A stretch of DNA of 64,000 bases, taken from contig NZ_BAJV01000015.1 of assembly GCF_000613885.1 (NCBI RefSeq), positions 16,452 to 80,451 of the forward strand, in the 5' to 3' direction. Position numbers and translations under genes: made by a program. Source of the DNA: Asaia prunellae JCM 25354. Its GTDB lineage: Bacteria > Pseudomonadota > Alphaproteobacteria > Acetobacterales > Acetobacteraceae. Position 1 is the first letter of the stretch. Every line of letters begins with the position of its first letter. Shown one piece after another: positions 47,255 through 55,810 of this stretch. The notes beneath the pieces are model-generated. The model saw only the letters and a program-made list of their open reading frames with translations. It made no database searches and had not been told where the DNA came from.

Positions 47255-48235
47255 ATGGCGCTCAGAATTGCTGTGCAGATGGATCCGCTCGAACACGTCA
47301 ATATTGACGGTGATTCGACTTTTGCCCTGATGCTTGAAGCGCAACGGCGTGGACATGAACTCTTTGTCTATCCTGTTGACTCCCTGTGCCTTGGTGAAGG
47401 TGGGGCGGAGGCAGCGCTCGATTGCGGCCGTCTCTCGGCGCGAGCCCGACCGGTCAGAGTGCAGCGGGTCAAGGGTGATCACGCGCATTTTGGCGAAGAG
47501 TCACGCCTCGATCTTGGTACGACCGACGCGCTGCTCATGCGACAGGATCCTCCCTTTGATATGGGATATATTACTGCCACTCACATGCTCGAGCACGTGC
47601 ATGGTGTCGGAGCCGGCAAGACGCTTGTGGTCAACGACCCCAGATCCGTACGGGATGCGCCCGAAAAACTGCTCGTTACCCACTATCCTGATCTCATGCC
47701 GCCAACACTTGTGACCTGGGATCGGGAAGCTCTCACAGAATTCCGTGCACGTTATGGCGATGTCATTCTCAAACCGCTTTACGGGAATGGGGGGGCTGGA
47801 ATTTTCCGTATTCGCGAAGGCGACGAGAATTTCGCCTCGCTTCTTGAGATGCATTTCAGTCGCTCCCGTGAGCCGCTTATGATCCAGCGCTATGAGCCGC
47901 TCGTGCGCAAGGGTGACAAGCGGATCATTCTGGTCGACGGCAAGCCTATAGGTGCGATCAATCGGGTGCCCGCCACGGGAGAGGCGCGTTCCAATATGCA
48001 TGTCGGTGGCAGGGCTGAAGCTGTTGCTCTGACCAGGCGCGATGAAGAGATCTGCGAGCGCATTGGGTCACATCTTCGTGATAATGGACTCATTTTTGTC
48101 GGAATTGATGTCATTGGTGACTGGCTGACCGAGATCAACGTGACATCCCCGACGGGTCTTCAGGAGCTGGACAGATTCAACAACGTGAATAGTGCCGGTC
48201 TCATCTGGGATGCCATTGAGTGCCGTATCGGCTGA
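47255..48235 (+). CDS. gshB: Glutathione synthetase
   Basis: 326 residues from ATG 47255 ('[22 protein letters not shown]'), nine bases after AAGGA; an upstream frame from 47198 adds 19 residues without support. ATP-grasp ligase: '[30 protein letters not shown]', '[18 protein letters not shown]', '[19 protein letters not shown]' and '[14 protein letters not shown]' contain the ATP, glycine and metal-binding residues. It adds glycine to gamma-glutamylcysteine in the cytosol. Length fits the family (about 315). It is convergent with a small membrane protein gene 4 bases away. gshA is not in this window. Confidence 0.95.
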   Translation: MALRIAVQMDPLEHVNIDGDSTFALMLEAQRRGHELFVYPVDSLCLGEGGAEAALDCGRLSARARPVRVQRVKGDHAHFGEESRLDLGTTDALLMRQDPPFDMGYITATHMLEHVHGVGAGKTLVVNDPRSVRDAPEKLLVTHYPDLMPPTLVTWDREALTEFRARYGDVILKPLYGNGGAGIFRIREGDENFASLLEMHFSRSREPLMIQRYEPLVRKGDKRIILVDGKPIGAINRVPATGEARSNMHVGGRAEAVALTRRDEEICERIGSHLRDNGLIFVGIDVIGDWLTEINVTSPTGLQELDRFNNVNSAGLIWDAIECRIG

Positions 48236-48238
48236 GAC

Positions 48239-48490
48239 CTATTCTCTGGACTCATCCTCCCGGGCTGATTTCTCGTTTATGGCAGAGTCGGCCTGGGGCG
48301 GCTGGGGAGAAGAGACGTAGCGGAAAGGCAGAGATACCTCCGATATGCCATCAGCAGGCAATTGTGGAGGTTTTTCAGGGCCATAGCGATTGACGAACCA
48401 TTCGTATATATTGTCCCTGAAGCGTACGACAAAAATCGATACCCACAGACCCAGTGCAATAATGATAAGGCTGATATTCGACAGCGACAT
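48239..48490 (-). CDS. Small single-span membrane protein, hypothetical
   Basis: 83 residues with one N-terminal hydrophobic segment ('ISLIIIALGLWVSIFVV', about 6-22), then a cytosolic or periplasmic tail rich in Pro, Ser and charged residues. I do not recognise a family. The gene ends just before the gshB stop on the other strand; its ATG follows a purine-rich GGAGAAG stretch, a good ribosome site. The 251 bases upstream to pmtA contain no other gene; promoters for both divergent genes are expected there. Confidence 0.55.
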   Translation of the reverse strand: MSLSNISLIIIALGLWVSIFVVRFRDNIYEWFVNRYGPEKPPQLPADGISEVSLPFRYVSSPQPPQADSAINEKSAREDESRE

Positions 48491-48741
48491 TTTGCGTCTT
48501 CTCCTGGTATCTTCTCGAGCAGTTCTTTCCCGTCAGGGTCATTATCTGCCACATAATAGGAAATGCAAACCGCCCCTCGCCAGTTCTGGCGAGATGGGCT
48601 AAGACCGCTCCTGCAAGATGATGCCTGTCACGCCGTCTGATTGTCAGGCGAGATGTCGAACCCCTCTAGCCAAAAGGGTGGGTTTAAAGCAGGTATCAGG
48701 ACGGAACACATGATTTTGCGCGACCAGACGAACGAAGCCTG

Positions 48742-49464
48742 ATGACACGACCGGACCCCTTGACCGACCCTATTGCCTCCATGGACGATGCCCATCCCCG
48801 GCCGCGATCCGCGCTCGATGCTGATGCGGTGCGTGCTGCCTATCGCCGATGGGCGAAAGTCTATGACTCGGTTTTCGGCGGCATCTCTGCTTTCGGTCGT
48901 CGCCGTGCAGTTGCTGCTGTCAATGCCTTGCCGGGCCAGCGCGTGCTCGAGGTAGGGGTCGGTACCGGTCTCGCGCTTCCGCATTACAGCCGTGACAAGC
49001 ATATAACCGGTATTGATCTGTCAGAGGCGATGCTTGAACGGGCCCGTCAGCGTGTGATCAACCAGCAGCTCGGGAATGTCGACGACCTGCTGGAGATGGA
49101 CGCTGAAGCAACCAGCTTTGAAGCAGGAAGCTTTGATATTGCGGTGGCAATGTTCGTGGCCTCCGTTGTTCCGAGCCCGCGTCGCCTGCTTGGTGAGCTC
49201 AAACGCGTTGTCAGGCCCGGTGGACATATCCTTTTCGTTAATCATTTTCTTGCCACGGGCGGTGTACGTCTTGCAGTCGAACGTGGCATGGCTCGAGCAT
49301 CGCGCTCGCTTGGCTGGCATCCGGATTTCGCCATGGAGGCCCTGCTGCCACCCGAAGATCTGAACCGGGCCCTGATTACGCCGGTACCGCCGGCAGGGCT
49401 GTTTACACTCGTGACATTGCCGCTTGAGAAGGATAGTAAGGAAGAGACGGCCCTGGTTGCCTGA
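48742..49464 (+). CDS. pmtA: Phosphatidylethanolamine N-methyltransferase-like, PmtA family
   Basis: 240-residue class I SAM methyltransferase: 'AYRRWAKVYDSVFGGISAFGRRRAVAAVN', then motif I 'VLEVGVGTGLALPHY', 'GIDLSEAMLERA', 'MDAEA', 'VVPSPRRLLGELKRVVRPGGHILFVNHF'. These words match the Rhodobacter/Agrobacterium-type PmtA enzymes that methylate phosphatidylethanolamine to phosphatidylcholine at the inner membrane. Phosphatidylcholine is a known membrane lipid of acetic acid bacteria, which fits. Other small-molecule methyltransferases share the fold, so function is likely but not proven. It precedes the oxidase-relic genes by 115 bases. Confidence 0.78.
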   Translation: MTRPDPLTDPIASMDDAHPRPRSALDADAVRAAYRRWAKVYDSVFGGISAFGRRRAVAAVNALPGQRVLEVGVGTGLALPHYSRDKHITGIDLSEAMLERARQRVINQQLGNVDDLLEMDAEATSFEAGSFDIAVAMFVASVVPSPRRLLGELKRVVRPGGHILFVNHFLATGGVRLAVERGMARASRSLGWHPDFAMEALLPPEDLNRALITPVPPAGLFTLVTLPLEKDSKEETALVA

Positions 49465-49579
49465 CACTTACGTGCCCGACAGTTCATACCAGACTGGCCT
49501 TGATCACAGGTCCCCGAAGATCGCAATCCGACAGGGACCTTCAGGACTGCATGAGGAACGGGGCTTGTTACACCAGTCT

Positions 49580-50773
49580 ATGACCAGACGCTCTCAGGGC
49601 ACGCAATTTCGTGCTGATGGCGCTGCCTTTCTCGCTCTCTCACTTTTTTGCGGGCTTGCCGGCGGATTCCTGGGAGCAGTGTCGCAGAGTGCCGGTCCTT
49701 TTCACGCGCTGAGCCATGGTCTGCTTCTCGACCTTTTCGTGCTTGTCCCGGCTTTTCTGGGAGGAATGGGTCGTCTTGTTCTGCCAGGTGAACTGACCAC
49801 ACTTCCCAGCCTGATGTTGCGTTTCGATCGAGCAGCTTTTCTGTTTCTCCTGACTGGTGCGCTCTGCGCCATCTGTGGTGCGCGTGCACCTGTTGCCTTT
49901 GCAGCTGCATTTGGTCTCTGGGGCTGCGGCGCCATTCTTCTGGCGCTCTCAACCATCGTGAAATGCCTGGAATGCCGTGTTGTGCGTTTCCGCGATCTGT
50001 CCCCTTTCGCGTGGTCCCAGCTTCTTGCTTCGCTCGGACTTGTTGTTGTGGCTCCCGTAGTCATGGCGGGGCTGCTCCACGACCTCATTGCCGGACATTC
50101 TGTATTTTTCAGTGTTCAATACTGGCTGGGCAAGTTGCAGGTGCCGGTTCTGGCACTCGTCGTGCAGCTCGCTCTGGGTGCTGTCGCCAATCTCGTTTCC
50201 CTTCATTCCACGCGCCTCAAGGTCATGCTCCCGTTGCTTATGACTGTGCCAGGTCTTGGTGTGCCGGTAGTCTGGGCGCATGGTGTTACAGTGCCGGGAC
50301 TTGCTGATGACTGGCTTCTCGGTCTTGGCGTCGCCCTGCCATCATTGAGTGTTATAGGATTGATCTGTGTCGCTCTCTGGCGCCAGAGCTTTGCACTGAA
50401 TGCTGCCTTGTCCTGGAGCTTCCCTGCGCTGCTTCTTCTCTCTGCTGGCTGGGTACTGAGTTTTCTGTCGACGCGCCCCGAAGCTTTTCACTCTGCGATG
50501 CTTTTCGGTGCCGTGTTTGCCCTTTTCGGTTGCTATTATCGCTGGCAGGAGCAGTTTCCTGCAATGGCAGCGCCGCATTGGCTCGGACGTGTGCACCTTG
50601 TGTCGATGGGTGTTTCCGTGCTGGCCATGATGCCGCTCTTGCCTGTTTTTCAGCTTTGTGGCGAGGCCGGTATGATCGTCTCGCTTGTCTGCGTTGCCGT
50701 TCTTGGTGCGCGTCTTCTTTTATCCAGAACCCCTTCAATGCAGGAATGTCCTGCCAGGGGTGACCGTTCATGA
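49580..50773 (+). CDS. Degenerate heme-copper oxidase subunit I-like membrane protein
   Basis: 397 residues, about 11-12 membrane segments, shorter than true CtaD (about 530). Alignment by eye to subunit I: 'SHGLLLDLFVLVPAFLGGMG' (His46) matches the first low-spin heme ligand region, 'GHSVFFSVQYWLG' (His173) matches GHPEVYILILPGFG, 'VWAHGVTVPG' (His234) matches VWAHHMFTVG, and 'AFHSAMLFGAVFALFGCYY' (His304) matches HFHYVLSMGAVFAIFAGFYY. Both low-spin heme ligands persist, but the crosslinking Tyr, the second His of the HH pair and the heme a3 His are replaced, so it cannot form a normal binuclear centre. It overlaps ctaB. ATG 49580 starts before the first span. It could instead be a repurposed heme-handling protein. 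Confidence 0.68.
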   Translation: MTRRSQGTQFRADGAAFLALSLFCGLAGGFLGAVSQSAGPFHALSHGLLLDLFVLVPAFLGGMGRLVLPGELTTLPSLMLRFDRAAFLFLLTGALCAICGARAPVAFAAAFGLWGCGAILLALSTIVKCLECRVVRFRDLSPFAWSQLLASLGLVVVAPVVMAGLLHDLIAGHSVFFSVQYWLGKLQVPVLALVVQLALGAVANLVSLHSTRLKVMLPLLMTVPGLGVPVVWAHGVTVPGLADDWLLGLGVALPSLSVIGLICVALWRQSFALNAALSWSFPALLLLSAGWVLSFLSTRPEAFHSAMLFGAVFALFGCYYRWQEQFPAMAAPHWLGRVHLVSMGVSVLAMMPLLPVFQLCGEAGMIVSLVCVAVLGARLLLSRTPSMQECPARGDRS

Positions 50774-51711
50774 GCGCCTCCCGGAGCGTCGCCGAAGCGC
50801 CACGCCAGTTTGACAGGGAAGAGGGTGCAACCCTCAAGGACTGGCTCGCCCTGTTAAAGCCGCGCGTTATTTCTCTCGTGGTTTTTACTGGCGTGGCAGG
50901 TATGGCCGTAGCGCCGCAATGGCCTTCCGTACCGCTTGGTCTGATTGATATACTGTGTATCTGCGTAGGAGCGGGTGCGGCAGGTGCGATCAACATGTGG
51001 TACGATCGTGACATCGATGCGATCATGAAGCGGACTTCGGTAAGGCCTATCCCTGATTCCCGTATGGATGCCGACGGTGCGCTGATCTACGGTATTGTAT
51101 TGTCACTGGCTTCTGTGGCGCTTCTCTGGCTTGCCAGCAACGCACTCGCTGCAGGAATTCTAGCTTTTTCGATTTTCTTTTATTCCGTGATCTATACGAT
51201 GTGGCTGAAGCGCAGCACGCCACAGAATATCGTTATTGGCGGCGCTGCCGGGGCTTTCCCGCCGATGATCGGATGGGCAGCTGCGACAGGCTCGATGAGC
51301 GTTCTGCCTGTAGTGATGTTTGCGATCGTCTTTCTGTGGACGCCGCCGCATTTCTGGTCACTCTCCCTGTATGCCTGCAAAGACTATACCAAGGCAGGTA
51401 TTCCAATGCTGCCCGTGGTCAAGGGCGCGCGTCACACGCGCTGGAATATCTTTGTCTATACGCTGATCCTGATGACGGTTTCACTCGTGCCGTCAGTTCT
51501 GCATCTTTGCGGCCTGATTTACACCGTGAGTGCCACGTTGCTCGGGCTTGGTTTTGTCTATTTTGCTTTTCGCGTTCTGACGGACAGGCAGGATGCTCAG
51601 GGTGTCAGCCTTGATGCCGATAAACCGGCACGCTATGCGTTCCGCTATTCACTTGCCTATCTGTTTTTCCTGTTTCTGGCGCTGCTGATCGACAGGGTAC
51701 TTTTTCCATGA
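50770..51711 (+). CDS. ctaB: Protoheme IX farnesyltransferase (heme O synthase)
   Basis: 313 residues of the UbiA superfamily, about eight or nine membrane segments. The first Asp-rich motif is 'NMWYDRDIDAIMKRTSVRPIP', and the second region is 'LYACKDYTKAGIPMLPVVKG' with 'RHTRWNIFVYTLILMTVSLVPS'. It farnesylates heme B to heme O for bo3 or aa3-type terminal oxidases. Acetic acid bacteria rely on a cyo-type ubiquinol oxidase, so the enzyme is needed even if aa3 has been lost. It overlaps the subunit I-like gene and the CoxF-like gene by ATGA junctions. Confidence 0.95.
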   Translation: MSASRSVAEAPRQFDREEGATLKDWLALLKPRVISLVVFTGVAGMAVAPQWPSVPLGLIDILCICVGAGAAGAINMWYDRDIDAIMKRTSVRPIPDSRMDADGALIYGIVLSLASVALLWLASNALAAGILAFSIFFYSVIYTMWLKRSTPQNIVIGGAAGAFPPMIGWAAATGSMSVLPVVMFAIVFLWTPPHFWSLSLYACKDYTKAGIPMLPVVKGARHTRWNIFVYTLILMTVSLVPSVLHLCGLIYTVSATLLGLGFVYFAFRVLTDRQDAQGVSLDADKPARYAFRYSLAYLFFLFLALLIDRVLFP

Positions 51712-51818
51712 ACAAACCGCATGGTGTCTCGAACCGTCAGGGACGGATCATGGGCCTGCTTGGCGGGCTTTTTCTGGTAATGATCTCGCTTTTTACGCTG
51801 ACCTATCTGCGTCTGTGA
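51708..51818 (+). CDS. CoxF-like mini membrane protein
   Basis: 36 residues: a short basic start ('MNKPHGVSNRQGRIM') and one membrane segment ('GLLGGLFLVMISLFTLTYL') ending in Arg-Leu. The basic-then-hydrophobic 'R..GLxxGLxxLxxxLFxxT' layout resembles the small CoxF proteins found between ctaB and ctaG in alphaproteobacterial aa3 operons. The ATG overlaps the ctaB stop by four bases. This is the position expected for coxF, but ctaG and coxIII do not follow. Too short for similarity alone to be decisive. Confidence 0.5.
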   Translation: MNKPHGVSNRQGRIMGLLGGLFLVMISLFTLTYLRL

Positions 51819-52149
51819 AATGATGGCTCCTGATTGAAGCGATCTGGCTTCAGCTTCCCTTTTTCCTCAGGACCTTTTCGTTGCAGCTGTTGCACAACTA
51901 TATCTGAACGCGGCAGCCTTGGAGATCGCGGTTCCTCAAATTCTATGAGGCGCAAGGCAGGTAGTAGGCTTAGCAGCATAGCGAGGCTCTCAGGACGAAA
52001 TGGACGAACCCCGCCGGATCATTGGCGCGCCATATGCTGAGAGTGCTATTGCTCGTGACATCAGGCGCGGGGAGGGACGATTGCGGGAGTGAATGCTGTC
52101 CCATTGAGCACAAGGGGCGGCTCAGTTATCCGCCCCTCAATAAGCCATA
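51819..52149. other. Gene-free 331-base convergent gap
   Basis: I find no convincing gene or oxidase-gene fragment in six frames. Near the right end a hairpin AGGGGCGG / CCGCCCCT with a 9-base loop (52113-52137) lies between the converging CoxF-like and Tim44-like genes and may end transcription for one or both; it has no T-run. Confidence 0.5.
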
Positions 52150-53055
52150 TTATCCAACCTGCTGAATAGCAGAGAGAATCCAGTTGCCGCGCCCATCGGC
52201 ACGCACGAATGTCCAGAGCTCGGTAACCACCTGACGCTCGGTCTTGCTGCCATCAATGACATTGCCGAAAGAATCGGTTGTCACATCATAGAGTGAATAC
52301 TGCATGGCAACCGTCGCGTAGGTCATATTGCCTTCACGCCAGGCTTCAGACAGATCCCCGCGCATGAATTGTACGTCTGAGACGATATTGCGGGCACCAC
52401 GGCTGGCATAATCGGCGAGCTGTTCGTTGAAATAGGAAACCATCTCCGGTGTCGCCATGGTGGACAAAGCGCGCATGTTCTGCGCACTCCAGGCGGCCTG
52501 GATATCGAGCAGCAATTGTTGAAAATTCTGATAATCGCTGTTGTTCAGCGTTACCGAAGGCGTGCCGGCACCGCTTGAGAAACCGGGCTGTGGCGAACCC
52601 GCCGCGCTGCCATTGCGACGATTACCCAGCCAGCGCAACACCATGACGATCAGGAAGCCGAAAATGGCGATCTGGAAGAGGAGTCCGATAAAGGAGAGAA
52701 AGCCACCCCCACCACCGCCGAAAAAGCCATGTCCTGAAAGCATGCCGAACAGACCGGCACCGATCAGGCCGCCCATGAAGCCGGTCATGAAAGGCCGGCG
52801 CTGGGCAAAGCTAGGCTGACTCATCGGGCGAGAGAAGGGCGCGTTCATGCCCGGCGAGGGAGAAGTCGGCGCATAGCTTCTTTCCATCGGCCTGGCTGCG
52901 TAGGGGGCTGTCTGCGTCATTGGGGGGGGCGAATAGGTACGGCTGCCTCGGCTCCCCATGGAGCGTCCGCCTCCTGGCCGTGCATCGGCAGGGGCTGCCA
53001 GAAGCGGGGCCAGAGCCAGAAGCAGGAGGGAGGCACGAAAAATGGGGCGGGACAT
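52150..53055 (-). CDS. Tim44-like domain membrane protein
   Basis: 301 residues from ATG 53055, which has AAGGAG eight bases upstream; the ATG at 53076 lies before that site. It has a cleavable signal peptide ('FRASLLLLALAPLLAAPADA'), a Ser/Pro/Met/Arg-rich low-complexity stretch (about 30-90), a Gly/Phe-rich hydrophobic section with 'GGGGGGFLSFIGLLFQIAIFGFLIVMVL' as membrane span, and a C-terminal Tim44/MBA1-like alpha+beta domain ('LLLDIQAAWSAQNMRALSTMATPEM', 'ELWTFVRADGRGNWILSAIQQ'). Bacterial members sit in the inner membrane; their role is not settled. Stands alone between convergent and co-directional genes. Confidence 0.85.
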   Translation of the reverse strand: MSRPIFRASLLLLALAPLLAAPADARPGGGRSMGSRGSRTYSPPPMTQTAPYAARPMERSYAPTSPSPGMNAPFSRPMSQPSFAQRRPFMTGFMGGLIGAGLFGMLSGHGFFGGGGGGFLSFIGLLFQIAIFGFLIVMVLRWLGNRRNGSAAGSPQPGFSSGAGTPSVTLNNSDYQNFQQLLLDIQAAWSAQNMRALSTMATPEMVSYFNEQLADYASRGARNIVSDVQFMRGDLSEAWREGNMTYATVAMQYSLYDVTTDSFGNVIDGSKTERQVVTELWTFVRADGRGNWILSAIQQVG

Positions 53056-53113
53056 GAAAACTCCTTGTGAGCGCATTGCAGGTCTGACCCTTGTGAGTCA
53101 GACGAAGTAAGCC

Positions 53114-54454
53114 CTAGCTTCCTGCAACGCTCATTGTGTCAATTCTGAGAGTTGGCGCATCAACGCCGTGGCGGAATTCGAGATCATCTGCAGCATGAAG
53201 AGAGGCGAACATTTCGATGAGATTGCCCGCGATGGTCAGTTCGGCAACCGGTTCGGCGAGTTGTCCGTTGCGGATCATGAAGCCTGATGCGCCGCGACTG
53301 TAGTCTCCGGTCAATCCATTGATGGATGAGCCCATCATTTCCGTTACATAGACACCTTCCCTGATGTCTTCGAGTAGTGCTTCGCGTGTTCCTGTTCCAC
53401 CAGCAAGGAAAAAATTACTGATCGAGGGCGAAGGTGGTCCGCCAACGCCCCGCGAGGCACGACCGTTATTGGTCAGACCGAGCTGCATGGCCGAGCGGCT
53501 GTCCAGTATCCAGTCCTGCAAGACACCATCCTGCACAAAGGCGAAGGATGCGGGCAGAAAGCCCTCGGCATCGAAGGGTTTTGAACGCAAGCCGCGTGGT
53601 CGTGTCGGATCATCGATCACGCTCAGTGTTTCAGGCAGGATGCGTTTGCCGCGATAGGCAGAAAGAAATGATGAGCCTCTGGCAATAGAAGCACCATTGA
53701 TGGCCCCCGCCAGATGACCAAGCAGACTGGCGGAAACACGACGGTCAAATACGACAGGAAACGCCCCTGTACGGGGTTTGACAGGATTCATGCGTGCCAA
53801 AGCGCGTCGCGCGGCCTCACGGCCAAGGCTTTCGGGTGTATCCAGATCCTCCAGATGGCGCGCGCTGTGACCGGCATAATCGCGCTGCATGGTCTGTCCA
53901 TCGCCAGCAAGGACACTGATGCCGTTGCTGTGACTGGTCTGGACATACTGTCCGGAAAAGCCGTTGCTTTCAGCCAGGGCAATCTCGACGCGGCTGTAGC
54001 CTGCCGAGGCGCCGTTGCTGTTCGTGATACCTTCAAAGGAAAGACCGATTTCTTCGGCTTTCCGGGCTCTTTCCAGCAGGGCTTCCAGACCGGGTGTGGC
54101 CGTTGAATCAACCAGATCGAGTGCAGCTATGTCGTAGCTTCCCTGCTGATCGGGATCGACAAAACTTGTAAAGGCGTCCTCTGGCACGACACGAGCCATG
54201 GCGACTGCCTGTTCTGCCAGAGCACTGAAACGGCCCGGTTCAAGCGCGGTCGCCGAAATACTGGCGGCACGCTTGCCGATGAATACACGCAGACCGAGCT
54301 GAATGGTCTCGGAGTGCTCCAGCCCTTCAGGCACACCATGGCGGCACATCGCGGAGACCGAGCGTGAAGCAACCAGAAGCGCATCGGCCCTGTCAGCCCC
54401 GGCACGCTTTGCCGCGTCGATGAGTTGGGCGAGACGTTCCTGATCTTTGGTCAT
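53114..54454 (-). CDS. pmbA: TldE/PmbA metalloprotease subunit
   Basis: 446 residues of the TldD/PmbA family. 'GAFPVVFDRRVSASLLGHLAGAINGASIARG', 'SKPFDAEGFLP' and 'MMGSSINGLTGDYSRGASGFMIRNGQ' are the conserved PmbA blocks near the C-terminus. PmbA lacks the HExxxH zinc motif of TldD, as seen here, and pairs with TldD to form a proteolytic cage that degrades unfolded peptides and matures microcin/antitoxin substrates. tldD is not in the window. It overlaps the M16 peptidase stop by ATGA, so the two are co-translated. Confidence 0.92.
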   Translation of the reverse strand: MTKDQERLAQLIDAAKRAGADRADALLVASRSVSAMCRHGVPEGLEHSETIQLGLRVFIGKRAASISATALEPGRFSALAEQAVAMARVVPEDAFTSFVDPDQQGSYDIAALDLVDSTATPGLEALLERARKAEEIGLSFEGITNSNGASAGYSRVEIALAESNGFSGQYVQTSHSNGISVLAGDGQTMQRDYAGHSARHLEDLDTPESLGREAARRALARMNPVKPRTGAFPVVFDRRVSASLLGHLAGAINGASIARGSSFLSAYRGKRILPETLSVIDDPTRPRGLRSKPFDAEGFLPASFAFVQDGVLQDWILDSRSAMQLGLTNNGRASRGVGGPPSPSISNFFLAGGTGTREALLEDIREGVYVTEMMGSSINGLTGDYSRGASGFMIRNGQLAEPVAELTIAGNLIEMFASLHAADDLEFRHGVDAPTLRIDTMSVAGS

Positions 54455-55714
54455 GCAACAAGCCTCTGGCTGATGGCGTCGAAAGACGGAATGGCGCCGA
54501 CAGGACCAATCGTTGCAAGGGTCGGGCGGGCACGGAACAGGGTCTCGGCCGCACGGATCATGGCGGCTTCATCGACAGCATCAATCTTTGCGACCGTTTC
54601 GCTGGTGTCAATCACTCGACCGAAAAGCTGCAGCTGACGCGCGATCTGCTCGCAGCGGCTGCCCGTGCTTTCCAGAGACATGAGCAGTGACGATTTCACC
54701 TGCGCACGGGCGCGGGCGATCTCTTCAGCGCTGATGCCGTCAGACAAACGACGGAGTTCGTCGAGCATGACCGGCACCAGTTCGGCGGCTTCCTGTTCAC
54801 CAGTACCAGCATAGATCCCGAATAATCCGTTATCCAGGAAAGGCAGGGCGAAGGAATAAACCGAATAGACCAGGCCGCGTTTTCACGGATTTCCTGAAAA
54901 AGACGTGATGACATGCCCCCGCCGAGAACGGTCGAGAGGAGCATCGTCGCGTGATAGGCCGGGTCGCTATAGCTGACCGAGGGAAAGCCCATGACGAGAT
55001 GAGCCTGATCGAGATCCCGGGATTCGCGATACTCACCGCCCAAATAGGTGCAGCCTTCGCGCGCCGGAGGCTGATGATCAGGCAGGTCACGGAAATGCTC
55101 CTGAACCAGATCGAGCACCTGCTCGTGACGCAGATTACCCGCGGCGGCAATGACCATATTGCGCGTGGTATAATGCGTCTGCATGTAGCGCATCATTGTT
55201 TCGCGCTTCATCGTGGCGATAAGGCTTTCCGTGCCGAGTGTCGGGCGACCCATAGGCTGGTCGCGAAATGCGGTTTCCTGAAAATGATCGAAAATGATGT
55301 CGTCAGGCGTATCATTGGCCTGGCCGATTTCCTGCAGGATTACGCCGCGTTCGCGCTCGACTTCCTGCTCCAGAAACGTGCTGTGGGTCAGGATGTCGCC
55401 GATGATATCGATGCCCAGAGGCAGATCTTCTTTCAGCAGCTTGACGTAATAGGCCGTCTGCTCACGCGCCGTATAGGCGTTTATATGGCCACCGACATTC
55501 TCGATCTCCTCGGCAATGCGAGCCGCCGTGCGGCGCCTTGTACCCTTGAAAGCCATATGTTCGAGAAAATGGGAAACGCCGTTTTCCTCGGCAGTTTCGT
55601 TACGTGTTCCGGTAGCGACATAGGCGCCGAAGGAAACGGTTTCGACGCGTTCCATCCTTTCGGTCACGACGGTAAGGCCATTGGAAGGGTGGTAACGGTG
55701 ATCGGATCGGTCAT
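54451..55714 (-). CDS. M16-family zinc peptidase, mitochondrial-processing-peptidase-like (two frame breaks)
   Basis: About 421 residues after repair. The inverted zinc motif HxxEH is 'SHFLEHMAFKGT' (His49, Glu52, His53), with 'ERGVILQEI' supplying the distal Glu. Two breaks: near 55684 one extra C (coding strand) joins ATG 55714 'MTDPITVTTLPNGLTVVTERM', the family N-terminus, whereas the frame as written reads through from 55808 with non-family residues; at 54880-54883 one extra A in an A-run changes 'IRENAAWSIRF' to 'IREKRGLVYSVYSFALPF'. The span is 3n+1, as expected for two lost bases. It cleaves peptides or presequence-like substrates. Lies between thrC and pmbA. Confidence 0.87.
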
Positions 55715-55810
55715 CGAGTGGTGATGGTCCTGAATAACGGGAAAAAGATCTGGTCAGACATGGCGTGTCGAAGGGGGGAATCCTAGTCCCCTCCTGCGAT
55801 TTGGCCATGT

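Noticed and set aside
49580..50773. NnrS-family heme-copper membrane protein
   Set aside because: Size is similar, but the four His regions follow subunit I order and wording, and the ctaB linkage favours an oxidase origin.
51819..52149. Insertion-sequence or cox gene remnant between CoxF-like and Tim44-like genes
   Set aside because: Short Arg/Ser-rich frames are present, but none shows recognisable transposase or oxidase motifs.
55715..55808. N-terminal extension of the M16 peptidase from ATG 55808
   Set aside because: The family N-terminus begins at ATG 55714 in another frame joined by one added base; the extension has no family similarity.
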